In this document: positions 7,734-16,895 of the stretch, in pieces
Position numbering within the stretch: position 1 is the first letter of the stretch
Layout of the letters: each line of letters opens with the position of its first letter
Assembly: GCA_019236735.1 (NCBI GenBank)
Contig: JAFAIM010000003.1
Location: forward strand, 1-55,413
DNA length: 55,413 nt
Direction of reading: 5' to 3'
Source: Burkholderiaceae bacterium
GTDB taxonomy: Bacteria > Pseudomonadota > Gammaproteobacteria > Burkholderiales > Burkholderiaceae_F
Notes under the pieces: generated by a model
Told to the model about the DNA's origin: nothing
Seen by the model: only the letters and a program-made list of their open reading frames with translations
Database searches by the model: none
Translations under genes and position numbers: made by a program

Positions 7734-9635
7734 CTACTGCATGTTGGTCGTCACCCGCGTGAAGGTGTTCGCACCCCCCGGATCGAAGGTACCGACATCG
7801 TCGACCGGTTCGCCGAGGGTTTGGGAATTGCCCCCGGTCATTTCGAGTAGCGCCGGCACACCCGCCTGCATCGGGAGCGTACTGACGTCGAGGGGTGTCA
7901 TCGGAAACATCGGCGTCGACGGCAGAGTGCCGAGGGTAGATGCCGAGGCTCCGGCATTGTTGTAATTGGAAAGTGTTCCAGCGGAAAAGCTCAGACCCGT
8001 GGTGCTGTTGAAGGATGCCGTCGTGACGATCAGCGCACCGGATGGCAAGACCGGCCCGGACGTCGCGAACGCAGCCGCGATCGTTCCCAGCACGGCGCCC
8101 GAACCGCTGGTGATCGCAGCGCCCGCTGAGATCGTCGAGCCGGCGTTCGCCTTGTATGCCTGCTTGTTGTTGTTGGCGGTCGAAGAGTCGTTGACCGTGA
8201 AATACACCTCGTCGCCGACCATGTATCCGACCGGAGGGGTTCCGTTCGGCGAGCCTAGCGGTCCGTCCACCGTCAGAGTGGCCGTTCCCGTGAACAGGGC
8301 AGTGGGGGCTGTTGCCAGGCTCGCTTTCGGCACCGCTTTGACCGCGCTGCGGTCGGTGAGCAGGTAGACCACGTTGGAGGAGGAGACTCCGACCAGGGTG
8401 ACCCCGCCTGTCGCAGCGGCATCGTAGGGCTGGGCCGTCGCGGTGGGAGGAGATGCCGACGTATTGATCTGCAGTACATAGCCTCCACTCGACGGGCTCG
8501 CATTGTTGTCGATCGAAACATAGGCCATTGCAGGCGTTGCGGGGTCGAAAACGGCACGCCCATGCACGGCGTCGCCCGCATTGACCGTGTAGACCTTGGT
8601 CGAGGTCCCCGCCGCCACGTTCACGACCCAGATGTCGGACGAATCCCGGTAGATCCACATGCTGGCGGGCGAAACCCCCAGGCTGAGAAAGTCGCCCGAT
8701 CCGCCGGTCACGCCGAGACCCGTCAGCGTCTGACTGAACGTCTTGGCCACCGTCATCGTCGTGCTGAGCTGCGACACCGATACCGGGCCGGTGGGAACGA
8801 TGTTCGAGTCGACCGGAGGATGACTGATCGCCAGGAAGCCGGTGATCAGGCCGGTTGAGTCGTACAGCGCTTCGACCGGTTGCAACTGGCTTTTCACACC
8901 CGAGACCGTCGCCGACAGCACCAGAGGCGTGTCGCTCGCCGACATGTTCGCCTCCACTGCGACGAACTGATCGTCCGCGGTTCCGCAGTTGTTGTCGGTC
9001 GTTCCGTGCGCATGGAACACGATCCAGGACTGGTCCGCCGAGCGGTAGTTGTCGAACACCTGGTGGTCGAACCAGCAGATTGGCGGCTGCGTGCTGCTAC
9101 CCGCGATCACCGCGCTCGTCAGCTGAGTTGGGGCGGGGGAGGATGCCCCGCCGGATTTGCGCAGATCGATCTTGTACAGGTTATCGACGGGGGGGTTGCT
9201 GGCGCTGTTATGCCTGGCGTAGACGCGGTAACGCACACCCCACGCAGTCGCGTTGCCGCCCACCGGAAACCATTCGCTGAGGTTGGTGATATCGAGCGTC
9301 GTGATTTCCGACTCAAACTGCGTCGCCGCGGGAGGCGCGGCAAGCGGGTCGACCACGACCAGCGGATAGGGGCTGACCGCTTGGGGCGAATCGAAGAAAG
9401 CAATCGTGTTTGCGCCCGAGCCGAACCCCGTGCCCGCGTGCCCTGTTACGAAGTACTGCCCGGCGCTCGCCGGAGCGGGAGCGGGCCCGGGCGCAGGAGT
9501 CGGAGACGGTGACGGTGACGGCGACGGGGCAGGGCCGCCGCTACTGCTGCCACCCCCGCCACCGCCGCAGCCCGCGAGTGCTACGCCCCCGGCAATTGCC
9601 GCCGCGAACAGAGACTGACGCAGTTCCTTCCGCAT
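7734..9635 (-). CDS. Large lipoprotein with Ser-Pro linker, unknown function
   Basis: A 633-residue lipoprotein. The signal peptide MRKELRQSLFAAAIAGGVAL ends in lipobox ALAGC, followed by a poly-Gly/Ser stretch and a Pro-Ser/Pro-Ala linker (about residues 30-58). The remaining 570 residues are rich in Ser, Thr, Ala and Gly, with beta-strand-like segments, and suggest a beta-propeller or extended surface domain (for example SMWIYRDSSDIWVVNVAAG and GYMVGDEVYFTV). I recognise no family. The start at 9635 was chosen for GGGGGAG eight bases upstream and the lipoprotein signal; the frame stays open 72 codons further upstream. It is divergent from cobW. Confidence 0.7.
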   Translation of the reverse strand: MRKELRQSLFAAAIAGGVALAGCGGGGGGSSSGGPAPSPSPSPSPTPAPGPAPAPASAGQYFVTGHAGTGFGSGANTIAFFDSPQAVSPYPLVVVDPLAAPPAATQFESEITTLDITNLSEWFPVGGNATAWGVRYRVYARHNSASNPPVDNLYKIDLRKSGGASSPAPTQLTSAVIAGSSTQPPICWFDHQVFDNYRSADQSWIVFHAHGTTDNNCGTADDQFVAVEANMSASDTPLVLSATVSGVKSQLQPVEALYDSTGLITGFLAISHPPVDSNIVPTGPVSVSQLSTTMTVAKTFSQTLTGLGVTGGSGDFLSLGVSPASMWIYRDSSDIWVVNVAAGTSTKVYTVNAGDAVHGRAVFDPATPAMAYVSIDNNASPSSGGYVLQINTSASPPTATAQPYDAAATGGVTLVGVSSSNVVYLLTDRSAVKAVPKASLATAPTALFTGTATLTVDGPLGSPNGTPPVGYMVGDEVYFTVNDSSTANNNKQAYKANAGSTISAGAAITSGSGAVLGTIAAAFATSGPVLPSGALIVTTASFNSTTGLSFSAGTLSNYNNAGASASTLGTLPSTPMFPMTPLDVSTLPMQAGVPALLEMTGGNSQTLGEPVDDVGTFDPGGANTFTRVTTNMQ

Positions 9636-9982
9636 GAATCGTGCTCCCCCATCAATCGACACGCCGTCGAACGAAACGGGACGCCAGGATGCACCTCCCT
9701 TCCCGGCAGCCAGCCTTTGAATCTCCGCCGTGCGGCTCCCGGGCGCCAGTAAGAATAACCCCCAAATGGGCTCCGGCGAATGCCCGAGGGATCGCCCGGT
9801 GCCCCCATCCGATCGGCTTGCCGAATAGCCGAATTGCGCGTGATGCGGCAACCGGAAATGCGAATGGCGCGGCCCTTTTTAGCCGCGCCCGCCGCAGCCG
9901 CAGTGCCGCGGGTCGCGCGACGCAATTTGCTCTACACTTCGCGCCCCGCTGCAAGGTCCTTCCCGAACGCTGTCGATTGCGA
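9636..9982. other. Divergent intergenic region with a GC hairpin
   Basis: 347 bases between a lipoprotein gene (leftward) and cobW (rightward). I see no gene. The clearest structure is GGCGCGGC (9866-9873), loop CCTTTTTA, GCCGCGCC (9882-9889), an 8-bp perfect stem about 95 bases before the cobW start. A weak TACACT -10-like hexamer lies near 9932. The region must hold promoters for both genes, but no consensus pair stands out, and I could not find a Zur-like palindrome. Confidence 0.4.
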
Positions 9983-11059
<1,077 letters not shown>

Positions 11060-11095
11060 CGGGGCGGGCGCGGAGGCATAAAAGGGGTCCGTTCC

Positions 11096-11935
11096 ATGGT
11101 TTCCAAAGCGAAGGCGCCGGCGCGGCCGAAGAGCGCTGCAAAAAAGACCGGCAAGAGTTCCAAGACGGCCGCCCGCAAGGCGAGCAAGCCAGCTAAGCCC
11201 CAGCGGCCCGCAGCCAAGCCAGCAGCGCGCCCGGCAAAGCCCAAGCAGGCAGGCCGATCAGTCGCGGCAGCCAAGCTGAAGCCGGCCGGCAAAGCGGCAG
11301 CGAAGACGGCGGGAGCCGGCAGGCCGGCCGCGCCATCTGCAGCCGTTGCAAAGGTGAGGCCTGCTGTGGCGGTGGTACTGCCGCCACCGACAATCGTGGC
11401 GCCGGCTCCAAAAACGGCGGCGCGACCGGCCCCGACGGTCAGCCCGAAGGATCTGGCGGCCGCGCACGAATATCTGCTTACGCGTTCGTCGAGCCGAAGC
11501 GAAGAGCCGGTCTACGTGAGCGGAAGGCGGTTGCTCACCGAGGAGCAGCTGCTGAACATGGCCGACAACGACTACATGAACGACGACCAGCTCGCGTTCT
11601 TCAAGTACCAGCTGCAGCAGATGGAGCGCGAGCTGCTCAGCAACGCCGACGAAACCACCGAGCACCTGCGCGAGACCGTCATCGTCCCCGATCCGGCCGA
11701 CCGCGCAACCATCGAGGAAGAGCACGCGCTGGAACTGCGAACGCGAGACCGCGAGCGCAAGCTGCTAAAAAAGGTGCAGTCCGCATTGCAGCGGATCGAA
11801 TCGGGCGAGTACGGCTTCTGCGAGGAAACCGGCGATCCGATCGGCGTTCCGCGTTTGCTGGCACGCCCGACCGCGACGCTGTCGCTGGAGGCGCAACAGC
11901 GGCGCGAGATGAAGCAGAAGTTGTTCGGAGACTGA
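11096..11935 (+). CDS. dksA: DksA-type RNA polymerase-binding regulator with long basic N-terminal tail
   Basis: A 279-residue protein against about 150 for E. coli DksA. The C-terminal ~145 residues are DksA: coiled-coil tip motif DPADRA at 199-204, and the globular end GFCEETGDPIG to LFGD. Only one of the four zinc cysteines remains (Cys242), so zinc binding is probably lost. DksA works with ppGpp on RNA polymerase to adjust rRNA and amino-acid promoters. The first ~110 residues are a Lys/Ala/Pro-rich low-complexity tail resembling histone H1-like bacterial proteins, and may contact nucleic acid. Its location downstream of a CobW GTPase fits a zinc-sparing theme. Confidence 0.9.
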   Translation: MVSKAKAPARPKSAAKKTGKSSKTAARKASKPAKPQRPAAKPAARPAKPKQAGRSVAAAKLKPAGKAAAKTAGAGRPAAPSAAVAKVRPAVAVVLPPPTIVAPAPKTAARPAPTVSPKDLAAAHEYLLTRSSSRSEEPVYVSGRRLLTEEQLLNMADNDYMNDDQLAFFKYQLQQMERELLSNADETTEHLRETVIVPDPADRATIEEEHALELRTRDRERKLLKKVQSALQRIESGEYGFCEETGDPIGVPRLLARPTATLSLEAQQRREMKQKLFGD

Positions 11936-12015
11936 GCGCCGTCGACCCGCCAGGCCAACGCGTCGGCGGCAAAAGCGATTTTCCGGCCGAAACGCGCGGG
12001 CCTGACTCAGTATGC

Positions 12016-13461
12016 TCAGTGCGTCGCTGTCGCCGGCGCCGGGCTGGCAGCGACCGCTTCCTTGGCTTTGACGGTCTCGACCGGCCGACCCTGCAGGAAA
12101 TTCATCGCCTGTTTGAGCTGGAAGTCGTCGGTAGATCCGAATTCGTAGCGATTTTTGGCCGGGACGCCGTGCTGCAGGCCGTCGTCCGCCGCGGTGCCCG
12201 CCGCATCACCTGCCCGGGTCGCGTCGAGCGACGCGTTCTGGTTCTCCAGATGGTGCGCAAGATCGCTTTCGCGGACCGTCAGACCGACGAAGTTGCCCTC
12301 GGCCGTGTCGTCCACCACCACGTCAGGTGCGATGCCTTGAGCTTGGATCGAGCGGCCGCTCGGGGTGTAGTAGCGCGCGGTCGTGAGCTTGATCGCGGTC
12401 GGGTTGTCGCGGTCGTTGCGGATCGGGATGATCGTCTGCACCGACCCCTTGCCGAACGTCTGGGTTCCGATCAGTGTCGCGCGCTTGTGGTCCTGCAGCG
12501 CGCCGGCAACGATCTCGGAGGCCGAGGCACTCGCCCCGTTGACCAGCACCACGAGCGGGACCGATTTGATCTGGGGTGGCAGGTGCGCCAGCGCATCGTC
12601 GCCATGGCTATGCTGATAATCGGACGGATTGGCCGCGTACCGCCGGTGCGCGTCCTCGGTGCGACCCTCGGTCGTGACGACGGTTACGTCCGGCGGCAGG
12701 AACACCGCCGACACGCCGACGGCGGCGTGCAGCAGCCCGCCCGGATCGTTGCGAAGATCGAGAACGACTCCTTTGAGCGGGGCTTTTTTGTACATATCGC
12801 CAAGCTGCTTGGCCAAATCGTCGACGGTGCGCTCCTGGAACTGCGTGATCCGAACGAATGCGTAGCCCGGCTCGATCACCTTGGCCTTGACCGACTGCAC
12901 GTGGATGATGTCGCGCATCAGCTTCACGTCAAACGGGTTGGCCTCCCCTTTGCGTACGATCGTCAGCGTGATCGGGGTTTTGGGTTTGCCGCGCATCAGC
13001 TTGATGGCGTCGCCGAGCGCCATTCCGCGAGTGAATTTGTCGTCGATCTTGATGATCAGATCGCCCGCGCGGATTCCCGCGCGCGCCGCCGGCGTATCGT
13101 CGATCGGAGCGATCACTCGCACGGCCCCGTCCTCGGCGCCAACTTCGATCCCGAGTCCGCCGAACTCGCCCTGCGTGCCGACCTGCAGGTCTTTAAAGGC
13201 GTCCGAGTCGAGAAACGCCGAATGCGGATCCAGCCCGGACAGCATGCCGGAGATGGCCTCCTGCATCAGCTTGCGATCCTCGACCGGCTCGACGTAGTTG
13301 GTCTTGATCGCGCCGAACACCTCGGTGAACTCGCGAATCTCGTCCAGCGGTATCGGTCCGCGCGAATCGCGGAACGCATAGGCGGTCAGGCCGTAACTCA
13401 CCGACAGACCGACGATCATTCCGATGCCGACCAGACCCCAACTGCGCAACCGTCCGCTCAT
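12016..13461 (-). CDS. ctpA: C-terminal processing peptidase, S41 family
   Basis: A 481-residue periplasmic protease anchored by an N-terminal segment (about residues 7-30). A PDZ domain spans about 98-170 (GGLGIEVG, DDTPAARAGIRAGDLI), followed by the S41 core with the nucleophile region NGASASASEIVAGAL (308-322) and the general-base lysine in FGKGSVQ (Lys338). Such enzymes trim periplasmic or envelope proteins and in other bacteria control peptidoglycan hydrolases. The C-terminal ~70 residues are low-complexity and variable. The gene lies 37 bp downstream of the EnvC-type gene on the same strand, and gpmA lies 19 bp upstream of that, giving a gpmA-envC-ctpA operon. Confidence 0.93.
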   Translation of the reverse strand: MSGRLRSWGLVGIGMIVGLSVSYGLTAYAFRDSRGPIPLDEIREFTEVFGAIKTNYVEPVEDRKLMQEAISGMLSGLDPHSAFLDSDAFKDLQVGTQGEFGGLGIEVGAEDGAVRVIAPIDDTPAARAGIRAGDLIIKIDDKFTRGMALGDAIKLMRGKPKTPITLTIVRKGEANPFDVKLMRDIIHVQSVKAKVIEPGYAFVRITQFQERTVDDLAKQLGDMYKKAPLKGVVLDLRNDPGGLLHAAVGVSAVFLPPDVTVVTTEGRTEDAHRRYAANPSDYQHSHGDDALAHLPPQIKSVPLVVLVNGASASASEIVAGALQDHKRATLIGTQTFGKGSVQTIIPIRNDRDNPTAIKLTTARYYTPSGRSIQAQGIAPDVVVDDTAEGNFVGLTVRESDLAHHLENQNASLDATRAGDAAGTAADDGLQHGVPAKNRYEFGSTDDFQLKQAMNFLQGRPVETVKAKEAVAASPAPATATH

Positions 13462-13498
13462 GCCGCCTCCAGGCCAGGGATCGTGGATCCGCCCTACG

Positions 13499-14767
13499 CT
13501 AGCGTGGACCCAACCACGCGAGCGGATCGAAAGGCTTGCCCTGATACCTCAATTCGAAGTATAGGCCGGAATCCTGGTTGCCCCCCGTGCTTCCGACAGC
13601 CGAAATCACTTCGCGGGCCTGTACGACATCCCCGACACCGCGCAGTAGCGTTTCATTGTTGCCGTAGACGGACAGCAGCCCGTCACCGTGGTCCAGAATC
13701 ATCAGGTTGCCAAAGCCCCGTAGCCAGTCGGCGAATACCACCCGACCGGCGGCAACCGCGTGCACCTCGGTTCCGGCCGGCGCCCTTATGAAAAGGCCTT
13801 TCCAGGTCGGCGCCCCGGGTTCCGGCCGGCCATCCTCGTCCTTCCGGGGTGACCCGAAGCGCGCCCCCAGGGGCCCGTCCACCGGCAGTTCCAGCTTGCC
13901 ACGCAAGGTAGATGGCTCGAGCGGCGTTGCAGCGCCCGGGCGCGGGGCGGCGGCAGCCGACGACGAGCGCGAGGGTGGACGGTTGCGCCCTTGCTCGGCC
14001 AGCAAGCGCGAGATCTCGTCGATCAGCGAGGAGAGGCGAGCCTCGTCGCGCTCCATACCCGCCACCGAGCGGCGCTGCTCGCCGATCTGACGCGCCAAGC
14101 TCGCCAGGGTGGTCTTGCGCACCGCTTGCTGGCCCAGCAGCTGCGCGCGGCTCGCCTTTTCCTGGTCGGCGATCGACGCCAGCTCGGCCTTGCGGTCGTG
14201 TGACTGCGATTCGAGCTCGGCCAGGTCTTCGCGGCGCCTGCGCAGGTCCCCGACCTGGTGCAACTCCGCCCGGATGACCCGATCCAGGTAGATCCGCTCG
14301 CGTGCCGCGCTTCCGGCACCCTCCCCGTCGATCAGTTCTTGCCAGGCACGACGGTGTTCGAGCGAAAACTGGGTTCGAATCATCCGTCCGGCGGCAGCCT
14401 CGTGCTCACCTTGGCGCGAGCGCGCGCTGCGCTCGCGTTCTTGCAGCGCATCGATCTGCGCCTGCACATCATGGCGCGCCTGCGCCAGCTCGCGCAGCCG
14501 CCGGTTGGCCGAGGAGATCGCAGTCTCGGAAGCCGCCAGCGCATCTGCCGCCTCAGCGTGCGCCGCCTCGGACTCGGCCAAGCGCTTCTTCAGCTGCGTC
14601 AGGCGCGAGCGCAACTCGCGCTGCTCGCCCTGCAGCTTGTGTTTGCGCTGCGTGCTGACCGCACCGCCCTCCGAGTCGCGCGTGCCGGCGTCGCGTCCCT
14701 TTTCCCCCGCTGCACCGGCGCATGCCAGCGACAGGGCGAGGGCAACACAGATGAACCGCCAGCGCAT
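13499..14767 (-). CDS. envC: EnvC-type murein hydrolase activator (coiled coil plus degenerate LytM/M23)
   Basis: A 422-residue periplasmic protein with a signal peptide (about 1-20), long coiled coils (about 40-260, Glu/Arg/Leu-rich heptads) and a C-terminal LytM domain (about 290-420). The catalytic metal ligands of active M23 peptidases are replaced: the first His motif reads WKGLFI, and the HxH region reads GLYFELRY. This is the hallmark of EnvC-like activators, which switch on amidases and are themselves controlled by FtsEX. FtsEX is encoded about 17 kb away in this window, with an unusual FtsE. Gene order gpmA-envC-ctpA on one strand suggests an operon. Confidence 0.9.
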   Translation of the reverse strand: MRWRFICVALALSLACAGAAGEKGRDAGTRDSEGGAVSTQRKHKLQGEQRELRSRLTQLKKRLAESEAAHAEAADALAASETAISSANRRLRELAQARHDVQAQIDALQERERSARSRQGEHEAAAGRMIRTQFSLEHRRAWQELIDGEGAGSAARERIYLDRVIRAELHQVGDLRRRREDLAELESQSHDRKAELASIADQEKASRAQLLGQQAVRKTTLASLARQIGEQRRSVAGMERDEARLSSLIDEISRLLAEQGRNRPPSRSSSAAAAPRPGAATPLEPSTLRGKLELPVDGPLGARFGSPRKDEDGRPEPGAPTWKGLFIRAPAGTEVHAVAAGRVVFADWLRGFGNLMILDHGDGLLSVYGNNETLLRGVGDVVQAREVISAVGSTGGNQDSGLYFELRYQGKPFDPLAWLGPR

Positions 14768-14786
14768 TCTCGCAGGGCTAGCGACC

Positions 14787-15521
14787 CTAGTGTCCCGGAT
14801 CGGACGTCCGACCAGCCACGCTCGGCGGTTCCAGGTAGTAATGGCGCGTCGGCTTCAGCGAAACGTCGAGCTCGTACACGAGCGGCCGCCCGGTCGGGAT
14901 CTCCAGCCCGACGATGTCGTCGTCGCGCACCTGGTCCAGGTGTTTGATCAGGGCCCGCAGCGAATTGCCGTGCGCCGCCACCAGCACGCTGCGCCCGCGC
15001 GAGAGCGCCGGTGCGATCGAGTCGTTCCAAAACGGAACGATCCGCTCGCAAGTGTCGCGCAGCGACTCGGCGAGCGGGATCTGCTCGGGCTTGAGCACGT
15101 GGTAGCGCGGGTCGCGGCCGGCCCAGCGCGCGTCGTCCATCGTCAGCGCAGGCGGGCGGACCGCATACGAGCGGCGCCACTCGCGCACGAGCTGCTCGCC
15201 GTAGCTCGCCGCAGTTTCCTGCTTGTTCAGTCCCTCGAGAGCGCCATAGTGGCGCTCGTTCAGTCGCCACGTGTGCAGCACCGGGATCCACATCCGATCC
15301 AGCTGGTCCAGAACGATCCAGAGCGTGCGGATCGCGCGCCGCAAAACGGACGTGTACGCGATATCGAAGGCGAAACCGTGTTCGCGCAGCAACAAGCCGG
15401 CGGCGCGCGCCTCGCGCTCGCCTTGCTCGGTCAAGTCGACGTCGGTCCAGCCGGTGAAACGGTTCTCCCGGTTCCACTGGCTCTGGCCATGGCGCAGCAG
15501 TACGAGGCGGTGAACGGTCAC
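14787..15521 (-). CDS. gpmA: 2,3-bisphosphoglycerate-dependent phosphoglycerate mutase
   Basis: A 244-residue glycolytic enzyme interconverting 3- and 2-phosphoglycerate. The phosphohistidine is His11 in LRHGQSQWN, and [30 protein letters not shown] and [11 protein letters not shown] are the other family blocks. Length equals the E. coli enzyme. Translation begins at GTG 15521 with AAGGG nine bases upstream. It is first in an apparent operon with envC and ctpA, and divergent from the rhodanese-grxC-secB genes. The shared upstream region (15522-15669) contains repeats described separately. Confidence 0.95.
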   Translation of the reverse strand: MTVHRLVLLRHGQSQWNRENRFTGWTDVDLTEQGEREARAAGLLLREHGFAFDIAYTSVLRRAIRTLWIVLDQLDRMWIPVLHTWRLNERHYGALEGLNKQETAASYGEQLVREWRRSYAVRPPALTMDDARWAGRDPRYHVLKPEQIPLAESLRDTCERIVPFWNDSIAPALSRGRSVLVAAHGNSLRALIKHLDQVRDDDIVGLEIPTGRPLVYELDVSLKPTRHYYLEPPSVAGRTSDPGH

Positions 15522-15538
15522 AAATTAGCCCTTAAAAA

Positions 15539-15640
15539 GACCCGAACGATTCGCGCTAACGCGCGGGGGGCCATTCGCTTCGCGAATGGGATCGTCCTGA
15601 AAAGGACCCAAACGCTTCGCGAATGCGCCCATTCTATAAT
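15539..15640. promoter_or_regulatory. gpmA/rhodanese divergent control region with repeats and TATAAT box
   Basis: A 17-base direct repeat occurs at 15539-15555 and 15605-15621 (GACCCgAACGaTTCGCG versus GACCCaAACGcTTCGCG, two mismatches). Between them lies a perfect inverted repeat CCATTCGC-TTC-GCGAATGG (15571-15589). TATAAT at 15635-15640 is a consensus -10 reading toward the rhodanese gene; the -35 region (15612-15617) is poor, so an activator may help. The repeats may be binding sites for a shared regulator. Confidence 0.5.
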
Positions 15641-15669
15641 CCGCGTTGCGATCCCACCTTCACGCCGCA

Positions 15670-16071
15670 GTGCAATTCGTTCTGGAAAACTGGCCGCTGG
15701 TCGCGATGGCCTGCATCAGCGGCGCCCTGTTGCTGTGGCCACTCGTCCGGGGCGGAGCCGGAGGGTCGACCGTCACCACGCTGGCGGCGACCCAGTTGAT
15801 CAATTCGCGCCACGCGCAGGTCGTCGATGTGCGCGCACCCGATCAGTTCGCCGCCGGCTCGGTCCCGAACGCGCGCAACATCCCGGTCGCCGAGATCGGC
15901 AAGCGCTGCAATGAGCTGCGCAAAGATCGGCCGGTGATCGTCGTATCCGATCAGGGCCGCGGCACGCACAGCGCCGTCGCCGGCCTGAAGGCGGGCGGCA
16001 TCAGCGAGGTGTACGTTCTGTCCGGCGGCGTCGGCGCCTGGCGCGAAGCAGGCTTGCCGTTGAAGAAGTGA
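15670..16071 (+). CDS. Membrane-anchored rhodanese-like protein without active-site Cys
   Basis: A 133-residue protein with one N-terminal transmembrane segment (about 8-26) and a rhodanese domain (about 37-130: QVVDVRAPDQFAAGSVPNARN, then VYVLSGGVGAWREAGLPL). In active sulfurtransferases the loop after the VIVV strand starts with Cys. Here it reads SDQGRGTH (93-100) with Asp94 in the Cys position, so sulfur transfer is unlikely and a structural or binding role is more plausible. I chose GTG 15670 over TTG 15646 because the promoter -10 at 15635-15640 places the transcript start near 15647. grxC and secB follow on the same strand. Confidence 0.85.
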   Translation: MQFVLENWPLVAMACISGALLLWPLVRGGAGGSTVTTLAATQLINSRHAQVVDVRAPDQFAAGSVPNARNIPVAEIGKRCNELRKDRPVIVVSDQGRGTHSAVAGLKAGGISEVYVLSGGVGAWREAGLPLKK

Positions 16072-16099
16072 GCCTCCGAAAATTAACCTCAGGTTCGTG

Positions 16100-16357
16100 A
16101 TGTCCGCGCAGATACGCATGTACAGTACCGCGGTGTGTCCTTTTTGCATCCGCGCCGAGCGTCTGTTGACGGCGCGCGGGGCGGTATCGATCGAGAAGCT
16201 GCGAGTGGACCTGGACGCGGCCCTGCGCGACGAAATGGTCCAAATCACAGGGCGGCGCACCGTCCCGCAGATCTTTATCGACGGGGTGCACGTGGGGGGC
16301 TTCGAAGAATTGGCCGCGTTGGATCGTGAAGGCAAGCTTCCGGAGATGCTGCGATGA
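16100..16357 (+). CDS. grxC: Glutaredoxin 3
   Basis: An 85-residue dithiol glutaredoxin that reduces disulfides or glutathione mixed disulfides with glutathione. Active site CPFC near residues 13-16, cis-proline loop RRTVPQIFIDG, and glutathione-binding VGGFEEL. The length is standard. A GTG directly upstream (16097) could also serve as start. It overlaps secB by four bases (ATGA), a translationally coupled pair seen in many proteobacteria, and lies 28 bp downstream of the rhodanese gene. Confidence 0.93.
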   Translation: MSAQIRMYSTAVCPFCIRAERLLTARGAVSIEKLRVDLDAALRDEMVQITGRRTVPQIFIDGVHVGGFEELAALDREGKLPEMLR

Positions 16358-16872
16358 CAGAGAACTCACCATCCGACGGCCCGAACCGGCCCGCCAATGT
16401 CCCGGCAGGCCCGGTGTTCACGGTGCAGCGGGTCTATCTAAAGGATGCGTCACTCGAAATGCCGAACGCACCAGCGATCCTGCTGGAGCAAACCGCGCCG
16501 CAGGTCGACGTGCAGATGGACGTCGGCCACGAGACGTTAACCGAAGGCGTCTACGAGGTGGTCGTTCGGGTCACCGTCACTGCGCGCGTCAAGGACAAGG
16601 TGCTGTTCCTCGTAGAGGCCAAGCAGGCCGGAATCTTCGAGGTGCGTGGTCTCGCCGCAGGCCAGTTCGACCCGGTAATGGGAATCGTTTGTCCCGGTAT
16701 CGTTTACCCGTACCTGCGAGCGAACGTCGCAGACCTGGTCGGGCGCACCGGGCTGCCAGCCATCCACCTGGCCGAGATCAATTTCGAAGCGCTGTTCCGG
16801 CAAAGACAGGAACAGAACGCGCGCAACCAGCCCTCGATCGTCGTTCCGCCAGGCCCCAATACCCGCCAGTGA
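16354..16872 (+). CDS. secB: Protein-export chaperone SecB
   Basis: A 172-residue cytosolic chaperone that holds preproteins unfolded and delivers them to SecA. Diagnostic stretches are VQRVYLKDASLEMPNAP, YEVVVRVTVTARVKDK, LFLVEAKQAGIFEV and the SecA-contact region CPGIVYPYLRANVADL. Its ATG overlaps the grxC stop (ATGA). The extra ~15 residues at each end compared with E. coli SecB are low-complexity and typical of betaproteobacterial homologs. gpsA follows after 23 bp. Confidence 0.95.
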   Translation: MTENSPSDGPNRPANVPAGPVFTVQRVYLKDASLEMPNAPAILLEQTAPQVDVQMDVGHETLTEGVYEVVVRVTVTARVKDKVLFLVEAKQAGIFEVRGLAAGQFDPVMGIVCPGIVYPYLRANVADLVGRTGLPAIHLAEINFEALFRQRQEQNARNQPSIVVPPGPNTRQ

Positions 16873-16895
16873 GGCGCCTCTCGCGTCACCTATAG

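Noticed and set aside
9494-9530. Tandem 6-base GACGGT-type repeats
   Set aside because: They encode the Ser-Pro linker of the lipoprotein, so protein composition explains them.
12019-13791. Open frame of 590 codons on the plus strand across ctpA
   Set aside because: Antisense to an intact S41 peptidase gene, no family sequence and no ribosome site.
14364-14377. GGTTCGAATC, resembling a tRNA T-loop
   Set aside because: Lies inside the EnvC-type coding sequence, with no acceptor, D or anticodon stem at the right distances.
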